Assembly: GCA_002167285.1 (NCBI GenBank)
Contig: NHDG01000056.1
Span: 1 to 52,030, forward strand
Direction of reading: 5' to 3'
From: Planctomycetia bacterium TMED53
GTDB taxonomy: Bacteria > Planctomycetota > UBA8108 > UBA1146
Length of the DNA stretch: 52,030 nt
A program made the translations under genes and the position numbers. This document shows positions 8,544-17,491 of the stretch, piece by piece (positions within the stretch are counted from its first letter, which is position 1; every line of letters begins with the position of its first letter). Below the pieces are notes generated by a model. The model did no database searches, was not told where the DNA came from, and saw only the letters and a program-made list of their open reading frames with translations.

Positions 8544-8741
8544 CTACTTGCCCTTGGTATTGATCTTGGTCGGATCGGGCTTGGGATCAAAAGCGTCTCC
8601 ACCACCGGGCATTGGCTTGTGATCGTCTCTGGCGCTGGCGGCAGTCTTCTTAGCTTTGAGCATTTCTTCTTTAGACATGCCTTTGGCTCCGCCTGCAACA
8701 CCCTCAAGATCTGCGTCGGAAATTTTGTTCTCGTCACTCAT
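8544..8741 (-). CDS. Secreted peptide precursor with double-glycine leader (NHLP exporter substrate)
   Basis: A 65-aa precursor. The leader MSDENKISDADLEGVAGG has the double-glycine pattern (ISDxDLExVxGG) recognised by C39 peptidases. Cleavage after GG would release a 47-aa product beginning AKGMSKEEM, rich in Lys, Asp and Pro and ending KINTKGK. It has no Cys, so it cannot form lanthionine or disulfide bridges, and it has few Ser or Thr. The track gives a GTG start at 8753, but the ATG at 8741 is preferred because AAGGTGGG lies just upstream, overlapping that GTG. The gene is first in transcription order before the exporter genes, followed by a strong terminator. No modification enzyme (LanM, YcaO, radical SAM) is seen nearby. 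Its activity (bacteriocin, signal, adhesion factor) cannot be read from sequence. Confidence 0.85.
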   Translation of the reverse strand: MSDENKISDADLEGVAGGAKGMSKEEMLKAKKTAASARDDHKPMPGGGDAFDPKPDPTKINTKGK

Positions 8742-9364
8742 GGTTTGACCCACCTTCTATCTTGGAGACCCAATAAACGGGGACACAGCATTCGCTGCAA
8801 ACTATTGAAAACGGCGTTGTTGGATCTCCGCCTTCCAACGCCAACTTCCTTCACTGTCAATAAACTCCTAAAAAGCTAGGAAATCAATGACCCGAACTTC
8901 AGGTCCTCACAGTCGATTTCATAAAATCTGTATCAGATCCTATCGATCGATCAGACACCCCAATCTTACATTTTAGGAACTTCCGGGTAAAGGTCTCAGC
9001 TTGAGAGATTAAATATATGAGATTATTACAGTTATGAAATTTCAATGAATGATTCCCTCGTTGAGGGAGCCTTTAAGGGGTTGGGTTTTCCCGATATATC
9101 CCCCAATTTTCCAACATATGCGTTACAGGAACTCAAGAAGGTGCATCCGATAAATTTGAACCTTCAGGTCGGGAATTTGACGTCAGTTTATGCACGACGC
9201 GGTGATAGCAGTGACGGGTTTGAAGTTGTAAGTCGGAGGATTGATCGAAATGAGTTTCTGCCATCGACCTTGCTTTTACCTCCGAATCGATTTGCGATAA
9301 CGGAGTGATTTCAAGTTGATCTTTACTCGTTTGCAATTTTGGAAATTTAGAGAGACTGTCACCC
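8742..9364. promoter_or_regulatory. Intergenic region with the precursor promoter and small inverted repeats
   Basis: About 620 bases separate the precursor gene (leftward) from the aquaporin (rightward), so this region should carry promoters for both. Two inverted repeats stand out on the precursor's 5' side: GGCGTTG / CAACGCC (8813-8842) and TCCTA-N6-TAGGA (8866-8881). Either could be an operator or leader hairpin. A minus-strand TTGATT with a TTTATT 17 bases later is a weak candidate promoter. Two ORFs listed here (9045-9308 plus, 9133-9366 minus) overlap each other and show no recognisable domain, so neither is called. Confidence 0.4.
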
Positions 9365-10036
9365 ATGAAAATCTCGCTTCACCCCTACCTCGCGGAGTTT
9401 CTCGGGACTTTCGGTCTGGTGGTCAGTGCGACCAGTGCCGGAACTCTGGCCAGCCTTGGTTATTCCATCAGTCCGCTGGGAGATGGGCTCTTCTCAGGGG
9501 TGGCGGTGCTTTTGATGATTCTCCTCTTTGGCCCTGCTTCTGGGGCGCATATCAATCCGGCGGTATCGATAGCGATGGTGCGTGCTGGAAAGTTATCGAA
9601 GTCAAAGCTGCCCGGTTACCTGATTGCCCAGTTTTTCGGGGCTGTGCTGGCGAGTGTGGTGATGCGGCAGATTTTTGCTGAGGCCCCCTCTATTGGTGCT
9701 CATCAGCCGGGAAGCTTGGGGTTGATCGGCAGCTTGTGGATGGAAGTATTGCTGACCGCCATTCTCGTCGGCGTGATCTTCTGGATCATCGATCAGGATT
9801 GGGCGAAGGGGCCGATCCCCGCCGTGGTCATCGGTCTAACGGTCACGGTGGAGGTGGCCCTTGCCGGATCCTTGAGCGGGGCTTCGATGAATCCGGCGCG
9901 CAGTTTTGGTCCGGCGCTGGTTTCCGGCGAGCTGGCCTCGCTGTGGATCTACTTTGTGGGTCCATTTGCCGGTGGTTTGGTGGCGGTCACGCTGTGTCGG
10001 CTGCTGCGTCCGGGCCCCTGTTGCCAGACCTGCTGA
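9365..10036 (+). CDS. Aquaporin-family channel (AqpZ-like)
   Basis: A major-intrinsic-protein channel of the inner membrane, predicted to pass water and possibly small neutral solutes. The 223 aa form six hydrophobic helices with the two half-helix NPA boxes, SGAHINPAVSIAM (about residue 65) and SGASMNPARSFGPAL (about 175). The Arg after the second NPA is the selectivity-filter arginine. The loop lacks the Asp typical of GlpF-type glycerol facilitators, so the water-channel branch is more likely. The ATG at 9365 agrees with the homologous start preserved in the broken copy at 1201. The intact gene lies just outside the peptide-export locus, and the broken copy lies at its other end. No ORF between here and the sulfatase suggests an operon partner, although the sulfatase follows within 71 bases. 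Confidence 0.92.
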   Translation: MKISLHPYLAEFLGTFGLVVSATSAGTLASLGYSISPLGDGLFSGVAVLLMILLFGPASGAHINPAVSIAMVRAGKLSKSKLPGYLIAQFFGAVLASVVMRQIFAEAPSIGAHQPGSLGLIGSLWMEVLLTAILVGVIFWIIDQDWAKGPIPAVVIGLTVTVEVALAGSLSGASMNPARSFGPALVSGELASLWIYFVGPFAGGLVAVTLCRLLRPGPCCQTC

Positions 10037-10106
10037 GGGGTTGAGGTCGGTTCCTCATGACTGATGATCAGAGCGGTGTGTTTGCCGTTTTGATCGGAGG
10101 TGTGTG

Positions 10107-11708
10107 ATGCGGACGATGGTTGGAACCCTTGTAGCAGGGCTGTTGTTGCTGGCCAGTTGTGCCGGCAGTCCGCAGCAAAGGGAGGTGGAAGCGACCACTC
10201 CCAATATCCTGTTTATCTTTACCGATGATCACGCCTCCCATGCCATCGGTGCCTATGGCAGCCGTTTTCCTGGCGATAACACCCCGCACCTCGATCAGCT
10301 GGCGGCAGAGGGGATGCGCTTTTCCCGTTGCGCGGTGACCAATTCGATTTGCGCACCGAGTCGGGCAGTCATCCTGACCGGCAAGTACAGCCATCTGAAT
10401 GGGGTGCTCACCAATGCGGAGCGTTTCGATGGTGCACAGGTGACCTTCCCCAAATTGCTTCAGGAACAGGGATATCAGACGGCGCTCTTCGGAAAGTGGC
10501 ATTTGAAGTCGGAGCCGACAGGTTTTGATCACTACGAACGACTGATTGGCCAGGGCCCCTACTACAACCCGAAGATGCGTTTCCCGGACGATTCGAAACA
10601 GGGTTTCGGTGAGCGGCTTCATGAGGGTTACACTACCGATGTGATCACCGATTTGGCCATCGATTGGTTGAAGGGGCGGGAAGAAGGATCTGGCCCATTT
10701 ATGGCGATGGTTCAACACAAGGCACCCCATCGGCATTGGCAACCGGCGCCGCGACATCTGGATCTGTTTGCGGATATCGAGATAGCGGAGCCTTCGAATC
10801 TCTTTGACGATTACTCGACGCGGGGGACTGCCGCCCATATTCAGGATATGGAGATCGCCACCACGCTGACCCCCCACGATCTTAAATTGGCTCCTCAAGG
10901 ACGCTTTAACGCTGATCAGCAGAAGTTGTGGGATGCGGCCTATGAACCCAGGAATGCCGCATTTCAACAAAAGAAGGCGGAGATGAGCGAGGAGGAGATC
11001 GTTCGTTGGAAGTATCAACGCTACCTCAAGGATTACCTGCGCTGTATCCGTGCGGTCGATGAAAATATCGGTCGCTTATTGGAGACCCTCGATGAACTCG
11101 ATTTAAGTCGTGGCACCATCGTCATCTATTCATCGGATCAGGGGTTTTTCCTCGGGGAGCATGGGTGGTTCGATAAGCGCTTTATGTATGAGGAGTGTTA
11201 TCGCACGCCGCTGATCGTGCGTTGGCCAGGGGTGACGGATCCGGGGCAGGTGAATGATCAACTGGTCAGCAACGTCGATTACGCGCAGACATTCCTCGAT
11301 ATTGCAGGATTCTCCGAAAACCGTGAGGAAGTGCAGCAGATGCAGGGAATTAGCCTAAAGCCGCTGCTTCAGGGAGAGGACGTTCCGGTCCGTAAGAGCC
11401 ACTACTACCAGTATTACGAGTATCATCCGGATCGAAAAACCGCCCATATGGTTCGTAGGCATCGGGGAGTGGCCACCGGTCGCTACAAGCTGATTCACTT
11501 CTATAATCTCGATGAGTGGGAGCTGTACGACCTCAAAGAAGATCCCCATGAGATGGTCAATCGCATCGACGATGAGGAACTCTCGCACATCCGCAAAGAT
11601 CTAGCGGCTGAGCTGGAGAGGCTCGCAAAAGAGCTCAAGGTTCCCGACGATCGAGGTAGTGTTTCCAGGGATCCTCACCGCCTTATCGAGGGTCTAAAGC
11701 AGCGATAA
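10107..11708 (+). CDS. Sulfatase lipoprotein (Cys-type, formylglycine)
   Basis: A sulfatase of the alkaline-phosphatase superfamily that should remove sulfate esters, probably from sulfated polysaccharides, outside the cytoplasm. The signal ends in a lipobox (LLLLASC, Cys at residue 18). Metal-binding residues appear in [10 protein letters not shown] (about 37-46). The formylglycine site is [13 protein letters not shown] (Cys 82, C-x-P-S-R), and later metal and substrate residues lie in [20 protein letters not shown]-terminal DUF4976-like region ([15 protein letters not shown]) is complete. At 533 aa the length is normal. The track starts at GTG 10104, but ATG 10107 has GGAGG six bases upstream and is preferred. 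The enzyme needs a formylglycine-generating enzyme, which is not in this window. Confidence 0.93.
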   Translation: MRTMVGTLVAGLLLLASCAGSPQQREVEATTPNILFIFTDDHASHAIGAYGSRFPGDNTPHLDQLAAEGMRFSRCAVTNSICAPSRAVILTGKYSHLNGVLTNAERFDGAQVTFPKLLQEQGYQTALFGKWHLKSEPTGFDHYERLIGQGPYYNPKMRFPDDSKQGFGERLHEGYTTDVITDLAIDWLKGREEGSGPFMAMVQHKAPHRHWQPAPRHLDLFADIEIAEPSNLFDDYSTRGTAAHIQDMEIATTLTPHDLKLAPQGRFNADQQKLWDAAYEPRNAAFQQKKAEMSEEEIVRWKYQRYLKDYLRCIRAVDENIGRLLETLDELDLSRGTIVIYSSDQGFFLGEHGWFDKRFMYEECYRTPLIVRWPGVTDPGQVNDQLVSNVDYAQTFLDIAGFSENREEVQQMQGISLKPLLQGEDVPVRKSHYYQYYEYHPDRKTAHMVRRHRGVATGRYKLIHFYNLDEWELYDLKEDPHEMVNRIDDEELSHIRKDLAAELERLAKELKVPDDRGSVSRDPHRLIEGLKQR

Positions 11709-11944
11709 GAGCGCAATTTGGGCGAAGTTAGCCCTTGAATCTCATGGTTATTTCGTAAACATGTAGCGCTTACCAAAAATACAAAGAGATACGTATATAA
11801 AAATATAAACAAATGGTGACTGTGGCCTGTCGACCGTCTGTTGCATGCTTGTATTCTCGCGTGGGGCCCCTAGCTTGCAGAGAAACGAATTCTGGGGATC
11901 CGGGAGTATACGTTAATGATGTAAATGGAAGTAATTGCCCGGGA

Positions 11945-12724
11945 TTACAGGCAGGATTGAGCGCAGTCGAGGGGGTCTGGCGTCAGATCTTGGGAACATT
12001 CAGGGAAGGGAGTCACGGGCGCTGGGCCGCCATTGAAGAGGAAGTATAGCCCGTAGATGGGGTCACTCAGATTGAAGCCTCCATCGTCATTCACATCTGC
12101 AGCTTTGCGGCAAAGGATGGGGCTGACCGTGTCTGGCTGAAACAGATTTCCTAAGCTGGTAATCACATCCGACATGTTGAAGGAGCTATCAACATTGACG
12201 TCTCCGCGCATGAAGTTCTGCTGAATCGGGGGGGTGATCCGCAGTACCAGATTCGTCAGGGCGATATTGTCGATGAGGATGGAATCCTGTTCCTTGAGGT
12301 TGATGAATAGAACTCCCCCACCGAAGGCGTCTTCTAGGGTAAAGCTCCCTGAATTGGGGAGATCGGCGGAATTCCACTGCAATAAGATAGGATTGGTTTG
12401 GTAGAAGTTCAGGCCGATGACGCAAACCAAATCTGTATTCGAAGGAGAACGCCGACAGGTTTTCCATTCTTGGCCATCGATGCTGATCCAGGAATGGAAT
12501 GCAGAGTTGTTCGCTGGCGGTGTGCTGTATTCGTCTTCACCTTGGACAAATCCGTCGGAGGCGCCTTGCGCCTGGGAGAGGATGAGGGTGTTGATGCCAC
12601 CTCCCGCTGCACCAAGGGATGAGCTGGCTTCTAGCTCAAGATAGAACTCTTGCGCTGAGGTAGCCGCCGGAAGCAACAGGCAGGTGGTTACGAGCGAGAT
12701 AAATAATGTCTCGGTGAGTTTCAT
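11945..12724 (-). CDS. Secreted protein with C-terminal dockerin-like repeats
   Basis: A predicted exported 259-aa protein. The start at 12724 (MKLTETLFISLV) is preferred over the longer track ORF because it begins a clean signal peptide ending near ATSAQ. The middle (about 25-165) is a beta-rich region of unknown fold, with one Cys pair (EWKTCRRS and LVCVIG). The C-terminus has two dockerin-like calcium-binding repeats, MRGDVNVDSSFNMSDVITSLGNLF and ADVNDDGGFNLSDPIYGLYFLF, separated by a Cys-containing loop. This GDVNxD..xxSD arrangement is common at the ends of secreted planctomycete proteins and may anchor them to the cell surface or to each other. It lies convergently with the sulfatase gene; the 236 bases between them hold no clear gene. 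Confidence 0.75.
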   Translation of the reverse strand: MKLTETLFISLVTTCLLLPAATSAQEFYLELEASSSLGAAGGGINTLILSQAQGASDGFVQGEDEYSTPPANNSAFHSWISIDGQEWKTCRRSPSNTDLVCVIGLNFYQTNPILLQWNSADLPNSGSFTLEDAFGGGVLFINLKEQDSILIDNIALTNLVLRITPPIQQNFMRGDVNVDSSFNMSDVITSLGNLFQPDTVSPILCRKAADVNDDGGFNLSDPIYGLYFLFNGGPAPVTPFPECSQDLTPDPLDCAQSCL

Positions 12725-13003
12725 CACACGTCCATAGGTCAGATCTTTGCCGTTTTCGGCGAAGACCCTTTCAGGTTGAATAACGTTCGGAATGAAAACC
12801 AATTTGGGTCGAGAATATAAAAGGTGACCCTGGTCCCTATTCCGGGATAAACAGTCGAATAATACAGGTCTCATCTTATGGTGAGTTGGGACCGTGATGA
12901 AGCGCGAAGGACCTGAGTCACAAGTGGCAGTTCTGACACTCAGGGCACGTTTGCAAGGTCTTCAGGCTCTATCGGGCGATCTCAGAAGATGATCTCTGAA
13001 GAA

Positions 13004-14617
13004 TTATCTCAATGGGCCTGGTTGCAGCAGGTCCTCCAGTTGAATGCCGTAATCCTTCAAGATCGTCCCGGTGGCATTGCGATAGCCGGTGATCGCTTTG
13101 CGCACGCGGATCTGCGCTTGCAGTTCCTGGACTTGGGCGGAGAGCAAACTGTTCTGCACCTGCAAGACTTGGTAGGCGGTGGAGACTCCTGCCTCGAGGC
13201 GACGGGTTTCCCCATCGAGCTCTTCGCGGCGCAAGCGTGTCGCTGCCTGGGTTGTTTCGACGGCCTGGCGTGCGCTCTCCAGTTCTCGGACCGCGCGGGT
13301 GACTTCTAGAATGATGCCATTGGAGAGCTGGTCCTTGTTGAGCTGAGCCAGCCTCAAATCTTCCCGGGCTTGCATTTGGCGGTTTTTGGCGGCCCTTTGC
13401 CCCAGCGGGATCTGCAAGTTGAGCCCGGCGCTCCAAGAGTAGTCGTCCCCCACATTGGACCAGGATTCGCTGAAACTGAGGCCATTCCCCGGTTGGCTGA
13501 AGCTGCCGGTCAAATCGAGGGTGGGCAGCAAATCGTTCTCTCTGACCCTCAGCAGGTCTTTGCTGCTAGCGATCTGTAGATCACTTTGGGCCAGCTCCAA
13601 CCGACGGACGAGCGCCTCTTCGACGACCGCCTCCATCTCAGGTGTGAACTGAGTCGGATTGAGTGCAGAAGTGGGAATGATCTCCACATCCTTGAGCAGA
13701 GACGGAGCTCCTACCGAGCGGCGAAATTCAGGGGCATTGATGCTGTCGAGAAGGATGTCCTGGAGATCACGCAGGATGTTGAGGGCGGCGATGATGCTGG
13801 ATTGCTGGGTGGCCACATTTGCCTCGGCGCTGATGACGTCGAGTCGTGTTCCCAATTGTACTTCGAGGCGACGACGATTGAGGTCTAAAAGCTCCTGTGC
13901 TTCTTGCAGTGCACTCCTCTGAACCTCGACGTTGCGGCGCGCGTAGACGAGATCCCAGTAGCTGCTTTCAACGCTGGCCACCGTAGTTTCCATCGATCTC
14001 ACAGTCGCCAACTTTGAAGACTCAGCATTGCGCAAAGCTACGCGTAGATTGGTTTCGGTAATTTCCTTGCCGCGGCCGCGAAGAAGAGGCTGGGTCAGTG
14101 ATAACTCGACCCCACTGCGATAGTTCAAAGGTAGGAAGAAAGGACTGCTGGAGGTGGTTTCAGAGCGGTTGCCATTGAGGCGGAATTGCCAACTGGTGCC
14201 GTATCGCATCAAGCCGGAAAGCCCCATGAAATAGCTGTCATTGGAGCGATTTGAGGTCTCTCCGACTTCGGCTCCATCGATGATGCTGGTCGACGTTGTT
14301 TCTGATTCGCTGAGGGAAAACCCGGTGCTGAAAAGGGGGTCGAATGCCGCTTCCGCGATGAGCGGATCGAGGTAGGCCCTACCCTGAGAAACGCGCTGAA
14401 CTTGTAAGCCTAGGTTGTGTTCGAGGGCGAGTTGGATCGCCTCGGAGAGGCTCAGTTTACGAATCTCTCCCGATTCAAAGATGCGCTCTTCATCGCTGAC
14501 GGGATTATTTTTCATCTCCAATGCGTGGGTGGCTGGAGTGATCAGCAGCACCACAACGGCAAAGAGAAACGCAGTGGAAAAGGGCACTGCAGAGTTGCGC
14601 AGAGATCGTGCAAACAT
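13004..14617 (-). CDS. TolC-family outer-membrane efflux protein
   Basis: A trimeric outer-membrane channel protein with a long periplasmic alpha-helical barrel. The signal peptide is MFARSLRNSAVPFSTAFLFAV and following residues, cleaved near THALE. Two outer-membrane-efflux repeats are visible. The first is LSLSEAIQLALEHNLGLQVQRV with GVELSLTQPLLRGRGKE; the second is EEALVRRLELAQSDLQIASSK with WSAGLNLQIPLGQRAAKNR. Long coiled segments with regular Ala, Leu, Gln and Glu follow each. Length (537 aa) is usual. No adaptor or ABC gene is adjacent, so it is either a shared channel or the partner of the HlyD/ABC exporter about 5 kb to the left. That pairing is inference. It is preceded on its 5' side by a GC-rich stretch without an obvious regulatory site. 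Confidence 0.9.
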   Translation of the reverse strand: MFARSLRNSAVPFSTAFLFAVVVLLITPATHALEMKNNPVSDEERIFESGEIRKLSLSEAIQLALEHNLGLQVQRVSQGRAYLDPLIAEAAFDPLFSTGFSLSESETTSTSIIDGAEVGETSNRSNDSYFMGLSGLMRYGTSWQFRLNGNRSETTSSSPFFLPLNYRSGVELSLTQPLLRGRGKEITETNLRVALRNAESSKLATVRSMETTVASVESSYWDLVYARRNVEVQRSALQEAQELLDLNRRRLEVQLGTRLDVISAEANVATQQSSIIAALNILRDLQDILLDSINAPEFRRSVGAPSLLKDVEIIPTSALNPTQFTPEMEAVVEEALVRRLELAQSDLQIASSKDLLRVRENDLLPTLDLTGSFSQPGNGLSFSESWSNVGDDYSWSAGLNLQIPLGQRAAKNRQMQAREDLRLAQLNKDQLSNGIILEVTRAVRELESARQAVETTQAATRLRREELDGETRRLEAGVSTAYQVLQVQNSLLSAQVQELQAQIRVRKAITGYRNATGTILKDYGIQLEDLLQPGPLR

Positions 14618-14809
14618 GGTGGGCCTCCGGGATCTGCCCCCTTTAAGGGGTGCTTCCCATCATAGGCGAGTTGCCACTGCTACAGCAAGGAAAGCGGGCA
14701 GAACTCCCCCATGCCCACGACCTATTTTGATCGAAGTTTTCGGCTCGCCGATGGGCTTGTAGTCGGGCTTCCTGAGGCCTTGAGGGCAAGCTGTAAGTGC
14801 TTTATATGA

Positions 14810-15574
14810 CTAGCTTTGTGTTAAAACGTGTCCGCGTGTAGAGACGGGTCTGGGGCGCAGTCTGCCGACGGATGCAGGCACCGCATAAAGCAGCATCAAT
14901 GTGCCGGTGACTAGTAAAGAAAGTAGCGTGAGCACGATCAATGCTTTGCCAAATTCCGCTTCGTAGAAGCGCTGTAAAAACCAGCCGTTGCTGAAGACGC
15001 CGAGTCGAAAACCGATCCATTCGGCAAAGAAGAACACGCCGACTACACCGACTCCGGCAAGTGCACCCGCCATCGCTTCTCTGGTTCGAAGCCCGGCAGC
15101 GAGAACCATCGCAGCAAGAGCAACGACCACCAAAAGAGCTGGCATGTCGAGAGTTGCGACCCCTGAGAAGGAGTTACCCAGAGAGTGGAAAAACGCTCCA
15201 GGCCCCCTCTGGGCGGCGAATTCGAGGGATTCTGGGCTTGGAACCACTGCGCTCAACTGTGGAAATTTTAGGACGCAAAAGAGGCTCGCCCCCACCAAGG
15301 CAGAGAGTCTTAAGAAGCTGCCAAGGGGCAGTGCGAGTCTTTGGACTCGGCAATCTCCTTCGAGGAGGAGCGGTTCACCGTCTCTCCATGGAGACATTCC
15401 ATTGATCGGAGTTGCGGTCGCCAGGCAGGTCAAGGTGCGTGCTAAGAGATCGGGGATCAGGGCTGGGAAGAGGATGCATTTCATCACGCCGCGGGATAAC
15501 AGGTCTCCTCGAAGTTGACCGATGGCCCACGAGAGAATTGAGATCGTCACGATTAAGCTTGTCAGCAGTAGCAT
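14810..15574 (-). CDS. Membrane protein of unknown function
   Basis: I do not recognise this 254-aa protein. It starts with a hydrophobic helix (LLLTSLIVTISILSWAIG) and has three or four more membrane segments: FLRLSALVGASLFCVLKF, ALLVVVALAAMVLAAGL, AGVGVVGVFFFAEWIGF and ALIVLTLLSLLVTGTLMLLYAV. Between helices 1 and 2 lies a polar stretch with LLEGDCRVQRLALPLG. There are no obvious metal-binding or catalytic motifs. It is downstream of parA and parB on the same strand, 86 bases past the parB stop, and could be read with them, although a link to partitioning is unproven. The first ATG is the only convincing start. Confidence 0.6.
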   Translation of the reverse strand: MLLLTSLIVTISILSWAIGQLRGDLLSRGVMKCILFPALIPDLLARTLTCLATATPINGMSPWRDGEPLLLEGDCRVQRLALPLGSFLRLSALVGASLFCVLKFPQLSAVVPSPESLEFAAQRGPGAFFHSLGNSFSGVATLDMPALLVVVALAAMVLAAGLRTREAMAGALAGVGVVGVFFFAEWIGFRLGVFSNGWFLQRFYEAEFGKALIVLTLLSLLVTGTLMLLYAVPASVGRLRPRPVSTRGHVLTQS

Positions 15575-15660
15575 TATGAGTGCTCCGGATGGCTATCGGC
15601 GGCGGGAAGAGGAAGCCGTAAAAGGATTCCATCCCCCCGCTGATCTCGGCCACCCAACAC

Positions 15661-16590
15661 TCAAGATTTTTTGACGATGAGGTCGGTGACGCGCTCGTAA
15701 TCCTCAGTGGAGAAGAAGTCGATGGTGATCTTTCCACGGCCTTTTCGATCTGTTTGGACGACTGAAACCTTTGTCCCTAAAAATTGCCCAAGTCGCTCCT
15801 CTTCCTCTTTGACGTGGGTCGAGGCGGCATCGGGCTTGCTTTTGGCCTTTGTAGGGTGCGCTGATGGGGTGGATTCGTGGGAATCATCCCCACGGATAGA
15901 GTTGTCCAAGTCGCGCACTGTCCAGTTGTTGGACAGTAATTTTTGGTGCCATTCTTTGCGCTCTTGCCGACTTTGGACGCCGAGCAAAATCTTGGCATGG
16001 CCTGAGGAAATTTTGCGATCCATCAAGCTTTGCTGGATTTCCCGATCGAGCTCGAGGAAGCGAAGAGTGTTGGCAACACTGGAGCGTTTCTTTTGCACAT
16101 TTTCAGCGAGTTGCTCCTGGGTCCAGTCGAAGGACTCTTGAAGGGCTTGGTAAGCACGAGCCAGCTCGATGGGGTTGAGATCTTCCCGCTGCAAGTTCTC
16201 AGTCAGTGCAAGAGCGAGCATGCGATCATTTTCAATCTCGCGGACGATGACAGGGATCTCCTTCAACTCAGCTACTCGGGAGGCGCGCAGCCGGCGTTCT
16301 CCGGCGATCAGCTCGTAGCCACCCTGTGGGCGTAGGCGAACCACCAGGGGTTGCAGAATGCCGTCGGCAGCCACGGAGCGGGAGAGCTCGTCGATGGCAT
16401 GGGGGTCGAAGACGCTGCGGGGCTGGTCTGGATTGGCGTGGATCTCATCCGGAGAGACGAAGCGAATTTCAAGTCCCTTTGTGGATGAGGCGTCTTCAGC
16501 GCTGCTATCCACGGCAGCCGCTGGGGGAGGCGGAGTTTGTTCCGACCTGCGAATCAGGGCATCAAGCCCGCGTCCGAGTTTGCGATTCAT
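15661..16590 (-). CDS. parB: Chromosome-partitioning protein ParB
   Basis: A ParB/Spo0J-type CTP-dependent DNA clamp that loads at parS sites and helps segregate the chromosome origin. The N-terminus MNRKLGRGLDALI is the peptide that usually stimulates ParA. The ParB/Srx domain contains NPDQPR, the CTP-binding GERRLRAS and TENLQREDLNPIE. A helix-turn-helix follows (LAENVQKKRSSVANTLRFLEL, with SSGHAKILLG), then a charged linker and a short C-terminal dimerisation region ending ITIDFFSTEDYERVTDLI. Length 309 aa is typical. It overlaps the end of parA by 29 bases, indicating translational coupling. The nearby parS-like sites support the assignment. Confidence 0.95.
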   Translation of the reverse strand: MNRKLGRGLDALIRRSEQTPPPPAAAVDSSAEDASSTKGLEIRFVSPDEIHANPDQPRSVFDPHAIDELSRSVAADGILQPLVVRLRPQGGYELIAGERRLRASRVAELKEIPVIVREIENDRMLALALTENLQREDLNPIELARAYQALQESFDWTQEQLAENVQKKRSSVANTLRFLELDREIQQSLMDRKISSGHAKILLGVQSRQERKEWHQKLLSNNWTVRDLDNSIRGDDSHESTPSAHPTKAKSKPDAASTHVKEEEERLGQFLGTKVSVVQTDRKGRGKITIDFFSTEDYERVTDLIVKKS

Positions 16591-17344
16591 GTCTCAGGAT
16601 CTCCTTTGCCAAGTTCATGTAGGACCAGGCTCCGGGGGAGCGCGAGTCATACAGGGGGATCGGTTGGCCGTGGCTTGTGGCTTCGGCCAGGGTCGAATCT
16701 CTTAAAATGGGGGTCTCCAGGGTTTCCTTAGGGAAGAACCTTTTGACTTCCTGGGCGACATCCAGGCACAGCTCCACCTCGGGGCTGTAGAGGGTTAGGA
16801 CCAGTCCCTGGATCTCAATCTCCCGCTGTAGATCTTGCTCTGCTTGACGAACTCGCGCCAGTACCTGGGCGAGGCCCTCCATGGCAAAGTACTCACATTG
16901 AACCGGGATGAGGACTGAATCCGCCAGGCCAAGGGCGAGGTCTGTCATCGGTCCAAGGCTGGGGGGGCAGTCGAGGATCACGAAATCGGGAGCCTCTTCG
17001 TGGGTGGACGACCATTCTTCGCGGAGGGTCGTGACTCCCGTTCCTCGGGCTTGTCTTTCGTCGATGGGGACTTGCAAGTGCAGTGAGCTGGGAAGGCATA
17101 GGAGGCCCTCCATGGCGGTTTGCTGGCAGGCTCTGTGCCACGCGAGGCGACCATCGAGGATGTCCGGCAGGAGTGATTTCTCGGGCCCCTCCAGGCCAAG
17201 GCCGCTCGTTGCATTGCTTTGGGGGTCGAGGTCTACCAGGAGAACCCGGGACCCTGCTTGTGCCAGGTAGGCGGCAAGGTTGATAGCGGTCGTGGTTTTG
17301 CCGACGCCACCTTTTTGACTGGTGACAGCGATGATTCGTGCCAT
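16562..17344 (-). CDS. parA: Chromosome-partitioning ATPase ParA (Soj)
   Basis: A ParA/MinD-family ATPase that binds nucleoid DNA and drives movement of ParB-parS complexes. It has the deviant Walker A box SQKGGVGKTTTAIN at residues 9-22, the A' motif LLVDLDPQSNAT and the Walker B region FVILDCPPSLGPMT. The 260-aa length is normal and there is no N-terminal helix-turn-helix, so it is the chromosomal (Soj) type rather than the plasmid P1 type. The gene is upstream of parB and overlaps it. Two parS-like palindromes lie within 150 bases of its start, which would let ParB spread over its own promoter. The par locus suggests that the window may be near the replication origin. Confidence 0.95.
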   Translation of the reverse strand: MARIIAVTSQKGGVGKTTTAINLAAYLAQAGSRVLLVDLDPQSNATSGLGLEGPEKSLLPDILDGRLAWHRACQQTAMEGLLCLPSSLHLQVPIDERQARGTGVTTLREEWSSTHEEAPDFVILDCPPSLGPMTDLALGLADSVLIPVQCEYFAMEGLAQVLARVRQAEQDLQREIEIQGLVLTLYSPEVELCLDVAQEVKRFFPKETLETPILRDSTLAEATSHGQPIPLYDSRSPGAWSYMNLAKEILRHESQTRTRA

Positions 17345-17432
17345 TCCCTGAGTTCCCCTCTGATCGGACTAGCCCATGAGACTATCCGCGGAACGGTGGG
17401 GATCAAGCTCCCAGAGTGGCTCGATCTAAAAT

Positions 17433-17448
17433 TGTTCCACGTAGAACA
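17433..17448. promoter_or_regulatory. parS-like ParB-binding site (one mismatch)
   Basis: TGTTCCACGTAGAACA is a 16-bp parS-type palindrome with one symmetry-breaking base (A in place of G after CACGT). It lies in the gap upstream of parA. The known consensus is TGTTTCACGTGAAACA, and the TTCC/GGAA variant is a recognised form. It is probably a weaker companion of the perfect site at 17476. Confidence 0.8.
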
Positions 17449-17475
17449 ATTTCGTTTCTGGGGATACAAGCGGAT

Positions 17476-17491
17476 TGTTCCACGTGGAACA
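17476..17491. promoter_or_regulatory. parS-like ParB-binding site (perfect palindrome)
   Basis: TGTTCCACGTGGAACA is a perfect 16-bp palindrome that matches the parS pattern. Its start is 43 bases after the start of the first site, close to four helical turns, so both could be bound on the same face of the DNA. It lies between parA (leftward) and the metallophosphoesterase gene (rightward). Confidence 0.88.

Noticed and set aside
9045-9308. Plus-strand ORF of 87 aa between the precursor and aquaporin genes
   Set aside because: It has no recognisable domain and no good ribosome site, and an equally unconvincing ORF overlaps it on the other strand. It may be real but cannot be supported.
11813-12049. 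Plus-strand ORF of 78 aa after the first sulfatase
   Set aside because: It overlaps the 3' end of the dockerin-like gene antisense and shows no domain or ribosome site.
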